NCBI GenBank assembly: GCA_039818945.1
Contig: JBCBSZ010000014.1
Coordinates: 25,283-89,282, forward strand
Direction: 5' to 3'
DNA: 64,000 nucleotides
Origin: JBCBSZ01 sp039818945
Lineage (GTDB): Bacteria > Actinomycetota > Acidimicrobiia > Acidimicrobiales > Poriferisodalaceae
In this document: one piece after another, positions 35,788 through 43,906 of the stretch
Numbering within the stretch: the stretch's first letter is position 1
Layout of the letters: every line of letters starts with the position of its first letter
The notes under the pieces: model-generated
Told to the model about the DNA's origin: nothing
Database searches by the model: none
Seen by the model: only the letters and a program-made list of their open reading frames with translations
Position numbers and translations under genes: made by a program

Positions 35788-38589
35788 CTATCGCCTCCGT
35801 CCGCCGCGGCTCCGGCGGGGTGGTTCGAGTCCGGACAGAGGGATCTCGCGCTTCCTCCCGGGCGGTTCGAGGGCCGCCGGCACCCGTGACTCATGCCAGC
35901 CGTACGCCGGGTGATCCTGCGAACGCTCGTCGGCGTGCGTCCATCGTCGAAGCTGGATGATGCGGCCGGCTCGCTCGAGCCAATCGGCTCGGCGCTCGGG
36001 CTCGGCGGGTGGATCGCCGAAGAGCTCTCGCCCTTCTTCACGCACGCTCGCCGCGGTCTGCGGGTCGGTCATGATCCGGAGCGCTCGATGTCCGGAGGCG
36101 GTGGCGTCGCTGACGAGGAGCTGCTCCACACGGTCGATCCGGCCGATGAGCCGGTCGATCTCACCGTCGGAGTCGAAGAGCTCGAGGTCGGCTTCGTCGA
36201 CCGCGCGCAGGTCGGCCTCGAGCTCGTCGAGTGCTTGCCCCGCCTCGGCTCGCTCGGCCTCGAGCACTCGTCGCCGCTCCTCGGGTAACGGGTGCCGGAG
36301 GTCGGCGTCGAGCGAGGCGATCTTGCGCCGGACCGGCGTCGCCCGGCTCTGCAGGTCCCGTCGGATCTGCTCAGCGTCGCTGAGCCGCTCGGCGAGCTGA
36401 TCCCGCCGGGCGGTCAGCCAGTTCCGCTCCTGCTCGAGCTCGTATCGCTCGACCAGTAGCTCCCCGACACCGCGAACCCGATGGGTCTCTGCGACCTGTT
36501 CCGGCGTCGCTCGAGCCTGCGCCCGGGCCTCGACGGCGGCTTCCTCTCGGCGTTGGATCGCGGGCGTGTCCGCGAGCCGTCGCTCGACGGCCTCGGTGAG
36601 ACGTTGCAGCGGGGTCTCGTCGTCCTCGCAGAGCACCCAGGCGTGGTTCTCGTGGCGTCCTCGAGTGAGTGGCACGTACACGCCGGCCCGGTCGAGGTGG
36701 CGGGCGTCGGCGACCAGGATCGACGCTGCGACCGTTCGACCCTGCGTGGCGTGGGCCGTCGATGCGTAGGCCAGCTGGAGGTGCTCGGCGACGTAGTCGG
36801 CGGGCAGGGTGATCGATCCTCGGTCGCCGTGCAGGCCGACGGACCCATCCTCGCCCAGCCCGGTGACGGTCCACTGATGGCGGTTCCGCACGGCCACGCC
36901 CCGGTTCGTTCGGAGCCGGTTGTCGTTGCGGCGGGTCTGGACCCAGTCCCCCACCAGCACGGTCGCTCCGCCGACTCGCCGCTGCCCACGCTCGGGGTCG
37001 AGCTCGCCGGCTTCGATCCGTCGCTGCTGGATCTCGGCGTTGAGCTTCGTCGCCGTTGCGTTGGTCTGGCAGCTGATCGCGATCTCACCGCCGTAGGCGC
37101 CCCGGAGCGACTGCCAGTGCTCGATGACCGAGTCGACGAGCCGGTCGGGATCGGTCGAGGCGTGGAGACGGCGCTGCTCGTCGTAGGTCTCCAGCGCTTC
37201 CGCGGCGTCGGTGCCACCTCGGCGCAGTGCCAGCGACGCCTCCCGCTCCCAGGCGTTCGCGAAGCGCTGGACGGTGTCGATCTCGACGACCTGTCCCGGT
37301 GGTGCACGGTCGATGAGCGCGGCGTACATGCCTCCCCGTCCGACGGGGGCGAACTGCTCGGGATCGCCGACGAGCACGAGCCGCCAGTCCCGGGCATCAG
37401 CGAGGCGCATGAGATCCGCGAGGTGGTCGGTACGGACCATGCCGGCCTCGTCGATGATCAGCGTCCCGCCCCGCCTCATAGCCAGCTCGTCGTTGAGCGG
37501 TGGGAGACCGTCGGCGTAGCGGAGAAGCAGCTTGCTGATCGTCACCGAGGCCATGGCGACGTCGTAGCCGGCCTTGCCGAGCTCATCAGCGGCGTTGCCG
37601 GACGGAGCGGCACCCATGACCGGTCGTCCCTGGGCGACCAGGTCGGCGATCGCTGGGGCGAGGGCGGTGGTCTTGCCGCAGCCGGCCGGTCCGACGACCA
37701 CGACGAGGCGGTTGTCGCCGGCGACCGCTGCGGCTGCTCGGGCCTGGGACCCGCTCAGCTCCACGTCGGATGGGATGGGGGCCGTGGGTGACGCGGTCGG
37801 CGGTTCGGACCACGCATCCAGCGCCCACGAGACGATCTCCTCCTCCTGTTCGAGGATGCGAGGCGTCGTGTAGTAGCGAGCGCCGTAGCGCTCCCCGACC
37901 GGACGACCGTCGCCGGATCGGTGGGCGACACCGGCCGGCGCTGGCGGCATCAGATCGGCGACGACCTCGGGCCGTCGGGTCACCCAGCGGGCGGCCTCGT
38001 CGATGGCCAACACGACCTCGTCGGCCGTGGCCGCCAGCTGCTCGGGGAGCCGCTGGGCGATCGCTGCGGTGAGGTAGGCGTCGTTGAACGCCGCGTGGCG
38101 CCGTTCGAGTCGCTCGACGGCATCGACTCCGGCAGCGGCGATGGCCGGGGCGGGCTCGGCGAACAGCTCGCCCTGGTCGGGACGCAGCGGCAACGTCGGC
38201 GGTTCGAGGACCCGTCCGATCGCCTCTGCGACGAGCTCGGCCGGCGTGATCTGGTGATGCCGGTACAGCTCGGCGGCCCATCGGAGCCGGAGGTCAGTGA
38301 GCTGCTCGGGTCCCGGCTTGGGTGGACGCTCGTCGGCGTAGGCCTCACGTTCGAGCCGGGCCTGCTCGATCTTGGTCGGGCGCCGACCCATCTCGGACGT
38401 GAACCGCTCGACCTTCACGGCGATGCGGGCCTTGGTGTCGGTGGTGCGCTTGGAGAAGCGCTCGAGGATCTCGGGCCTCATGCCGTCGATCTCGGCAAAG
38501 CCGTTCTCGCCGATCTCCTTCCAGGCGACGCCGAGACGTCGGGTCAGCTCGGCCTGCAGCGCGGCGTGGAACGGACGGTCTCGGCGCAT
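35788..38589 (-). CDS. MobF/TraA-type relaxase-helicase lacking its relaxase domain
   Basis: 933 residues from ATG 38589 (GAGAGG upstream). The N-terminus, FHAALQAELTRRLGVAWKEIGENGFAEIDGM...LERFSKRT, corresponds to the last part of a TrwC-type relaxase domain, just after the catalytic tyrosine and metal-binding histidine triad, which are absent. The helicase is complete: Walker A GPAGCGKTT, DEAG (IIDEAGMV), GDPEQ, and HATQGRT near the end, followed by a coiled coil. MobF relaxases usually begin about 250 residues earlier. The upstream 250 bp encodes no recognisable remnant of the missing part. It cannot nick oriT alone; it may be a decayed mobilisation gene or a retained helicase. Confidence 0.8.
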   Translation of the reverse strand: MRRDRPFHAALQAELTRRLGVAWKEIGENGFAEIDGMRPEILERFSKRTTDTKARIAVKVERFTSEMGRRPTKIEQARLEREAYADERPPKPGPEQLTDLRLRWAAELYRHHQITPAELVAEAIGRVLEPPTLPLRPDQGELFAEPAPAIAAAGVDAVERLERRHAAFNDAYLTAAIAQRLPEQLAATADEVVLAIDEAARWVTRRPEVVADLMPPAPAGVAHRSGDGRPVGERYGARYYTTPRILEQEEEIVSWALDAWSEPPTASPTAPIPSDVELSGSQARAAAAVAGDNRLVVVVGPAGCGKTTALAPAIADLVAQGRPVMGAAPSGNAADELGKAGYDVAMASVTISKLLLRYADGLPPLNDELAMRRGGTLIIDEAGMVRTDHLADLMRLADARDWRLVLVGDPEQFAPVGRGGMYAALIDRAPPGQVVEIDTVQRFANAWEREASLALRRGGTDAAEALETYDEQRRLHASTDPDRLVDSVIEHWQSLRGAYGGEIAISCQTNATATKLNAEIQQRRIEAGELDPERGQRRVGGATVLVGDWVQTRRNDNRLRTNRGVAVRNRHQWTVTGLGEDGSVGLHGDRGSITLPADYVAEHLQLAYASTAHATQGRTVAASILVADARHLDRAGVYVPLTRGRHENHAWVLCEDDETPLQRLTEAVERRLADTPAIQRREEAAVEARAQARATPEQVAETHRVRGVGELLVERYELEQERNWLTARRDQLAERLSDAEQIRRDLQSRATPVRRKIASLDADLRHPLPEERRRVLEAERAEAGQALDELEADLRAVDEADLELFDSDGEIDRLIGRIDRVEQLLVSDATASGHRALRIMTDPQTAASVREEGRELFGDPPAEPERRADWLERAGRIIQLRRWTHADERSQDHPAYGWHESRVPAALEPPGRKREIPLSGLEPPRRSRGGRRR

Positions 38590-38965
38590 GGTGCGGCTGC
38601 CTCTCGTCGGGGCCATAGGCCTCGCTGCAGTCGATGGGTCCGTCGCCGAGCTCATCGGCAGGCCAGAGCCAAGGCGGCCCCAGCCTGCTGAGTGGCTCTG
38701 ACCCGGTGCGGAACCACGCTTCCACCACATGGCGAGCCGGGATCCGGTCCCCGCCAGGTCCTCGGACCGACCCCTCCGGGACACGTCGGCTACCGACCAG
38801 GGGCACCGCTCGACACGCCGAACACGGGCATCAGGAGGTCCCCCATCGACCCGACTCAGCCGCCGGGCGGGCGAGATCGCGCCGAATCAGGCCGTCGTCA
38901 CGAAACCGTAACGAAGAGATCCGGTCGTTCGCCAGGATGTCGCTGACCTGGGGATCTGAGGTCGA
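38590..38965. other. Intergenic, no gene seen
   Basis: Lies between the divergent truncated relaxase and excisionase-like genes. Open frames here show no recognisable protein features, including no relaxase catalytic residues. Any oriT of the ancestral element would be expected near here, but no clear nick-site hairpin is visible. Confidence 0.5.
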
Positions 38966-39045
38966 GCGAGAGGTGTCGCGAGAGGTGCTGTCGTCGATCT
39001 GAACCTCGCGCGAGAGGTTCTTCTGAGGTCTCGCGACAGGTCGGT
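38966..39045. repeat. Iteron-like GCGAGAGGT repeats upstream of the excisionase gene
   Basis: GCGAGAGGTG occurs at 38966-38975 and 38978-38987 (12-bp period), and GCGAGAGGTT at 39010-39019. The last is part of an imperfect palindrome, GAACCTC-n6-GAGGTTC, at about 39001-39020. Related GAGGTCTCGCGAC follows. Clustered, phased repeats next to the xis-like gene and the relaxase suggest binding sites for the excisionase or a replication/mobilisation protein. The role is inferred only from position. Confidence 0.5.
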
Positions 39046-39080
39046 TCGCGCTGGATGCGCTCCTCACGAAGGAGAACACC

Positions 39081-39278
39081 ATGCACGACCCGACGAACGA
39101 CCCGACCCCACCGCCGACCACACGGACGTACTCAGTGCAGGAGGTCGCCGAGCTGCTCGGGATCTCTCGCACAACCGCCTACGAGTGCGTCCGCTCAGGC
39201 GAGATCCCGTGCCTGAGGTTCCGTCGCCGGATCGTCGTCCCCCACGACGTCATCCAGGAGCTCCTCGAGTGCCGGTGA
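39081..39278 (+). CDS. xis: Excisionase-like helix-turn-helix protein
   Basis: 65 residues; ATG 39081 with AAGGAG upstream at ideal spacing. The core YSVQEVAELLGISRTTAYECVRSGEIPCLRFRRRIVVPHDVIQELL is the MerR-like winged helix of the excisionase family (helix_turn_helix_17). Such proteins bend DNA at att sites to direct integrase toward excision. It starts a short plus-strand set and lies beside the iteron-like repeats. It is far from the integrase (about 7 kb), so it could instead be a regulator. Confidence 0.75.
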   Translation: MHDPTNDPTPPPTTRTYSVQEVAELLGISRTTAYECVRSGEIPCLRFRRRIVVPHDVIQELLECR

Positions 39279-39412
39279 CCAAGGAGCTCAGCATCGACGC
39301 CGCAGCAGATGGCGAGGCCTCGTGCGCTCGCACGATCCGGCCGCCCTCAACGGTGCTCGAGGCGCGCAGCGACGCGGTCGACGCAACCCGACCTGTGGAG
39401 CGGGCTCGATGA
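39275..39412 (+). CDS. Possible 45-residue protein coupled to xis
   Basis: GTG 39275 overlaps the xis stop (GTGA) and its own stop overlaps the next ATG (ATGA). That linkage is the only support. The peptide has no hydrophobic core, signal or motif. It may be only a spacer that keeps ribosomes on the message. Confidence 0.3.
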   Translation: MTKELSIDAAADGEASCARTIRPPSTVLEARSDAVDATRPVERAR

Positions 39413-40373
39413 CTCGGCGATGTGACTGCTCGGCTGCCGAGGACGAGTTGATGTGCCTGCGCTGCTCCCTGACCGCCCTCGAGCTCGGCGAAGGGACCGA
39501 CGTCGAACGCCTCGTCGAAGATCGGCCGCCCGAGTCGACCTCGGAACCGGCCGAGGCTGACCGGCACTTCATCGAGCGAATCGTGACGGAGGCCGACGCG
39601 GCGGCAGAACTGTTCTACGAGGCGTGGACGACCCACATCGAGATGGTATTCGGTCTCTCCGGCGGCCTCGTCGACCACCGACGGGTCGGCATCTGGGCCG
39701 GCGACGGCCACGAGCTCATCGACGCCCTGGAGGACCTGATCTGGCTCGGGCACAGCGAGGCGGTGGTCGAGATGGCCGAGTACGCCCACCGGTGTACGGA
39801 AGCGGCAGTCCGGTACTCGGACGACTCGAACGAATGGCGCTCCGGAGTCGCCAACCGAATCCGCCAGGTACACCTCGCCGCCTGCAAAGACTACCGGCCT
39901 GACCCCGTCGCACTGGCTGGTCGTCTCCTCGAGATGGAGCTCGGCTCTGAACTCGGCGGCTTCAGAAGTGCCGCAGCCGAGTACGCCACCGTCCTTGGCG
40001 AAACGGGGCTGGCGGAGTACCGACGCCGGCTCGAGCCTCAATGGCGTGCGCTGTTCGATGCCGGAAACGATGGCGCAGACCCCGGGCGGGCCGCTGCCGT
40101 GTGCGACGCCGTGATCGGCTGGGCCCTCGCAGTCGGCGATCCCGATGCGTCGATCGAGATCAACCGAGACGATCTCGGCCCTCCCCGATGACCACCTGGA
40201 GGTCGCCCCCCGCCTGGCGGCGAGCGGTCGAGTCGACGAAGCGATCGAGTTGGTGCGACGGGTCCTCGCCGATCACGCCGATCAACCCTCGCGACTCGAC
40301 GCCAGGGGTTGGCCCGATCCATGGGCAGCGGCCGACGAGCGGATGGGAACAGCTGCGTCCGGCTCCAAGCGAA
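39409..40373 (+). pseudogene. DUF6880-like protein, frameshifted and truncated
   Basis: The first 260 codons read TRRCDCSAAEDELMCLRC, then a helical region with HLAACKDYRPDPVALAGRLLEMELG and SAAAEYATVLGETGLAEYRR, the pattern of DUF6880 proteins. A TGA at 40189-40191 ends this frame. The next frame carries the expected continuation, LPDDHLEVAPRLAASGRVDEAIELVRRVL, so one extra base in the GGCCCTCCCC run near 40175-40185 breaks the gene. Similarity fades near 40370, where the opposite-strand AbiEi gene begins, so the 3' end is also missing. Confidence 0.6.
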
Positions 40374-40390
40374 CGGTCGGCTCAGGCCCA

Positions 40391-40990
40391 TCACGCTCCG
40401 AGCACGCGCAGCGCTGTCCGGAGCGCCGTCGTGGCTCGGAGTTCTTGAGCGACCTCGTCCAGCCGGGCCGGCTTCGGTCGGGCCTGGCCGAGGTAGCGAC
40501 GCAGGGCTCGATGGGCGGTGCTCTCTCCGATGAGGTGGCGGAGGCGGAACGCGTCGACGACGGTGCGCTCTCGATCGGTGATCGAGAACCGCTCGCCAGC
40601 AGACTCTCCGACTTCGACGCGGCCGAGCTCGAAGGTCGCCGACCGGAACACGTGAACGGTCGTTGGCGGGTGGTCGATCGTCGGCTTGTGCGAGCCCTCG
40701 GGAACGGCGACGTGCACGGTCGAGGGGATCTCGTCGGTGAGGTCCCAGTACGAGAGGGCGGACTCCATGGCGATCATCCCGTGCGGCGCTCGGGCGCAGA
40801 CGGCCACGAAGTCGGTGTTGTCGGCCCCGGCGAACTCGGCGAGCTGGAAGAGCCCTCGCGACAGCTCCAGGATCAGGCCCTCGTCACGGAGCGCGTAGAG
40901 GGCTCGCCACGACACCCCGGCCTGCACGGCCTGCCGTGACCGGAACACCGGGCCAATTCCCTCGAGGCGCTCGAGAGCTTTGAACGACAC
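40391..40990 (-). CDS. AbiEi-type antitoxin/transcriptional regulator, orphan
   Basis: 199 residues from GTG 40990. The N-terminal winged helix (VFRSRQAVQAGVSWRALYALRDEGLILELSRGLFQL) and the middle ESALSYWDLTDEIPSTVHVAVPEG are characteristic of type IV AbiEi antitoxins. These normally repress their own operon and are followed by an AbiEii nucleotidyltransferase toxin. Downstream on this strand there is no toxin, only an opposite-strand DUF6880 remnant. A 6-bp inverted repeat at 41006-41022 could be its operator. It may act now only as a repressor. Confidence 0.8.
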   Translation of the reverse strand: MSFKALERLEGIGPVFRSRQAVQAGVSWRALYALRDEGLILELSRGLFQLAEFAGADNTDFVAVCARAPHGMIAMESALSYWDLTDEIPSTVHVAVPEGSHKPTIDHPPTTVHVFRSATFELGRVEVGESAGERFSITDRERTVVDAFRLRHLIGESTAHRALRRYLGQARPKPARLDEVAQELRATTALRTALRVLGA

Positions 40991-41005
40991 GTATGAATTC
41001 CTACA

Positions 41006-41022
41006 GAACTTGACGCAAGTTC
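41006..41022. promoter_or_regulatory. Inverted repeat upstream of the AbiEi gene
   Basis: GAACTT-GACGC-AAGTTC, with perfect 6-bp arms, lies 16 bp before the AbiEi start in an AT-richer patch. AbiEi proteins autoregulate by binding inverted repeats near their promoter, so this is a reasonable operator candidate. Confidence 0.45.
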
Positions 41023-41156
41023 AGATGGATTTCATCCGCCAAGCCTGCCCGACGAAAGGCCAACACGCCGGGCCGACGGCAAGCCACGCCGTGCTGGGAG
41101 AAGGAGCGGCGGTGAACGGCAGCGCTGTAGCTGCGGTGGCGACCTACCTTGGGACC

Positions 41157-41486
41157 ATGTCCGGATCCGAGTTGCGCACATCTGCCCGGTGGCGCAGCGC
41201 GCCCGTGCCGCCGGCCTTCGGTCGAGACGAGTCGACGGCACCGCAGACCGGGCGCGTCACCGTGCCCAGCTCGCTGTTCTGGTCGGGCGGGGACCTCGCC
41301 CTCGATCTCGACGACCCGGCAGATGCGGCCTACCTCTACCAACTCGTCCTCCGTGAGGGCACCGAGGCGGACGTGCTTCGATACGTCCATCCCCGCCGAC
41401 TTCTCGAACTCTGGGACCAGGGCGTGTGGCCACGAGCGGTGAAGGAAGCCCGGGGACCCTGGATCGCCCGACATCGATGCCACTGA
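41157..41486 (+). CDS. Conserved hypothetical protein
   Basis: About 109 residues from ATG 41157; the frame is open further upstream but overlaps the AbiEi promoter. The core LFWSGGDLALDLDDPADAAYLYQLVLREGTEADVLRYVHPRRLLELWDQ and the ending PWIARHRCH look like a compact soluble domain. The pattern recalls small uncharacterised actinobacterial proteins found near nucleotidyltransferase or toxin genes, but no family is assigned here. No signal or membrane segment. Confidence 0.55.
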   Translation: MSGSELRTSARWRSAPVPPAFGRDESTAPQTGRVTVPSSLFWSGGDLALDLDDPADAAYLYQLVLREGTEADVLRYVHPRRLLELWDQGVWPRAVKEARGPWIARHRCH

Positions 41487-41586
41487 CCGAGCATCAGCGG
41501 CGTTCGACGGCGACCTTCGGCCTCTCGAGCAGACCCGGGACCGTCAGGCAGAATGCGGTCTCGAACCCGGCCGGAGGCGGAACGGC

Positions 41587-41930
41587 GTGATCCCCGATCT
41601 CGATCTCGCCAGAGCTCGCCGGTGGGTCGATGCGCTGAACGCCGACATGCCCCCTCACGTCCGCGACCAGATCCGCTACGAGCTCGACGTGACCAACCGG
41701 ACCGTCACCATCCTCGAGTGCCGGCCACCGTGGCGTGAAGACTTCGGCCCGGACTGGACCCGTTTCCCAATCTGTCGCTTCCGCTACACCAAGGTCCGGA
41801 ACGAGTGGTCGCTGTACTGGCGGGACCGGAACCTGAAGTCCACGAGTACGACCTCGTGGACCCGACGCCGCACCTCGACGAGCTCATCGAGTACGTCGCG
41901 AACGACCGCGGCGGCATCTTCTGGGGCTGA
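41587..41930 (+). pseudogene. DUF3024 family protein, frameshifted
   Basis: From GTG 41587 the sequence ARRWVDALNADMPPHVRDQIRYELDV...TILECRPPWREDFGPDWTRFPICRFRY...WSLYWRDRN matches DUF3024. At about 41838 the frame changes. The following frame gives the expected ending HEYDLVDPTPHLDELIEYVANDRGGIFWG and stops at 41928-41930. The unshifted frame yields a Ser/Thr-rich tail to 41952. A net one-base change has therefore split the gene, or the sequence has an error. Confidence 0.7.
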
Positions 41931-41969
41931 GCTACACGTAGGGACTCGGTGAGGAGGCCCGGGCTGCCG

Positions 41970-42266
41970 CTACTCGTCGATCTCGATGCCCACCAGCACG
42001 ACGATGCCGTCTTCGAGCTCGAGCCCGTGAACGACGAACGCGGGGAGGAGCGCTGAGCTGCCGATGTACATCCGGGCTGCTGAGAGCCCAGCCATCACCT
42101 CGGGGAGCTCGTCGAAAGCCGTGGCGAAGCGCTCCACGATCGACGGCAAGTCGAACACGAGGAAGTCCGTCGCCGACGGTTCACCGTTGGGTCCGCGTTC
42201 TTGGCCGAGCTGGACGTCGAGCTCCTCGAAGAAGCTCTCGGCGACCCTGACCTCGCGCCGCCTCAC
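41970..42266 (-). CDS. Putative toxin of a two-gene toxin-antitoxin module
   Basis: 98 residues: a basic start (RRREVRVAESFFEELDVQL), a helical region (LPSIVERFATAFDELPEVMAGL) and C-terminal strands (YIGSSALLPAFVVHGLELEDGIVVLVGIEID). Size and strand pattern fit a RelE/ParE-like toxin but key residues cannot be assigned. Its start overlaps the upstream 62-residue gene by 4 bp (ATGA), the usual antitoxin-toxin order. Toxin identity is inferred mainly from this arrangement. Confidence 0.5.
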   Translation of the reverse strand: MRRREVRVAESFFEELDVQLGQERGPNGEPSATDFLVFDLPSIVERFATAFDELPEVMAGLSAARMYIGSSALLPAFVVHGLELEDGIVVLVGIEIDE

Positions 42267-42451
42267 CTCTGCTCGGAGTCGAGCAGACCGTGCTCCTCCA
42301 GCAAACGCCGGCCCTTGTCGGCGACCCGCTCCCGGAAGGTGGGGTCGAGGTCGTCGAGAGATCCGAGCTCACCGTCAGCGACCACCTCGGCGCGCTCGTC
42401 CGGACTCATCAGCTCCATCTCAGCTGCGGTCACGACTCGTCGCTCGGCCAC
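42263..42451 (-). CDS. Putative antitoxin
   Basis: 62 residues: RRVVTAAEMELMSPDERAEVVADGELGSLDDLDPTFRERVADKGRRLLEE. Short, charged and helical, with MSPDERAEVV typical of small antitoxins. It precedes the putative toxin with a 4-bp overlap. No DNA-binding motif is obvious. Confidence 0.5.
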   Translation of the reverse strand: MAERRVVTAAEMELMSPDERAEVVADGELGSLDDLDPTFRERVADKGRRLLEEHGLLDSEQR

Positions 42452-42597
42452 ACACCGAACCTACCAGTCCCGTCTTCGGGCCTAACGGCGTCCACTGGCG
42501 GCCGTCCGCCGAGGACCTCAACTACATCTGCTGGGGTCGACGCACCTGCGGGCTGCGTTGCTGCCGCGTGATGCACCCCGTCCGCAGGATGGTTCCC

Positions 42598-43149
42598 GTG
42601 GACGAGCGCTACGACGGACGGAAGTGCTCCGAGCTGGTGCTCCACGTCGCGGACCGGATGCGTGCCCACCGCTCCAGCGGCATGACGAAGCTCAACTAGG
42701 TGCTGCTCTTCGTCGAGTTCACCCACCTGCGACTGCTCGACGCCGTCGTGTCGGGTTGCGAGTTCCAGAAGCTGCCCTACAGCCGGGCACCCCGTCAGCT
42801 CCTGCTTGTGCGGCAACGACTCCTCGAGCGCGGTGAGGCCGAACTCGTCGAAGAGGACTTCCTCGGTCGCCCGCAGCACCGCTTGATCCCCTCTCGGAGC
42901 GCCGACCTCGGCGTGTTCGACGACGAGCAGCTCCAGACCGTCGACGACGTGTTGGGTCAGCTCGACGGCATGACCGCCGGGCCGGTGAGCGAGCTGTCGC
43001 ACCAGGAACCTGGTTGGCAGCTCACCGAGATCGGCGAGACCATCCCGTTCGCCACAGCGTTCCTCGACTTCCCGCAGATCGAGACACCGACCAGTCGCCG
43101 CCTGGCCAACGACGTCGCCTCTCAGTACGGCCTGACCGCTACACGTTGA
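42598..43149 (+). pseudogene. Panacea-domain (DUF4065) antitoxin interrupted by an amber codon
   Basis: GTG 42598 begins DERYDGRKCSELVLHVADRMRAHRSSGMTKLN, then TAG at 42697-42699, then VLLFVEFTHLRLLDAVVSGCEFQKLPYSRAPRQLLLVRQRLLE and onward in the same frame to 43149, ending past FLDFPQIETP. In Panacea (SocA-like) proteins the motif is TKLNKLLFF, so the TAG most simply replaces an AAG lysine codon. All other parts look normal. Panacea proteins are antitoxins for diverse toxins; a possible partner overlaps the 3' end. Unless the amber codon is suppressed, only the first 33 residues are made. Confidence 0.75.
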
Positions 43150-43464
43150 CCTACGAGGTCCGAGTCAGCGAGACGCTCGCGGCGTCCATCGCAGCCGAGC
43201 ACGGACCCGAGCGAGCGCGAGCGGCCAGTCGTCGGAGTGGGACTTCTGGTCCGGACCACTCGCGGCCCCGTCATCGGATTCCGCGACTTCGACAACCTCC
43301 TGTTCGACACTCGTCCTGAGATCCGGCAGCTCCACATCGTCGATCCCGTCTTCGGCGCCATCGTCTTCGTCGGCGTGCTGATCGACCCGCAGACTGTCGA
43401 GCTGGCCGGCTACTCGATCGACCCGGACTACTGGGACCTCATCGACGGCGATCCGATCGACTGA
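43146..43464 (+). pseudogene. Remnant of a small gene overlapping the Panacea gene
   Basis: TTG 43146 overlaps the Panacea stop (TTGA) and reads TYEVRVSETLAASIAAEHGPERARA. The open frame then shifts by one to VGLLVRTTRGPVIGFRDFDNLLFD...LIDPQTVELAGYSIDPDYWDLIDGDPID, ending at 43462-43464. The two halves together would make a protein of about 105 residues, the size expected for a toxin. It could instead be an independent gene from GTG 43237 (75 residues). Identity is uncertain. Confidence 0.4.
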
Positions 43465-43906
43465 CCTGGGCGACACTCGCCTTCCTAAGCGGACGACGGA
43501 CGCGGCGGAAGGGTCGATTCTCGCCCATGAGGAACTGGCGGATCACGAGAGAGACCTCAACCACCATCGGTGCTGCCGCGCGATGAGACGACTGCTCGGG
43601 TCGGCCCCCAACAAGCGTCGGGGCCACAGCGCAATCGCATCCGCGCAGTGCCTCTCGGAGCGTTCCCAGGCGCGTTGGGGCGGCAACCAGAGGGCGATCA
43701 TCGAACTGTCGGGGCCTCACCGATCCACGTTCGACGCTATGCCGCCCGGAGCCGACCGGGTCGTCGATCCGTTCCCGACTGGAACCCAGCGTTACTCGCC
43801 CGTGAGATCCGCAGCGCCCGAGTTCGCCAGCGGAGAGCGCCGCGACGGCACTGCGGCCCGAGGTCATCTTGTGACCTACGGATCAGATCGAATGTAGGTT
43901 CTGGGG
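43465..43906. other. Intergenic, nothing convincing
   Basis: 440 bp between the toxin-like remnant and the ATPase gene. Open frames exist on both strands but none shows protein-like composition, a ribosome-binding site or a recognisable motif. It probably contains the promoter of the ATPase gene. Confidence 0.5.

Noticed and set aside
43439..43867. Minus-strand frame of 142 codons in the 440-bp gap before the RloC-like gene
   Set aside because: No ribosome-binding site, no hydrophobic core, Arg/Ser/Pro-rich composition; overlaps the end of the small plus-strand gene.
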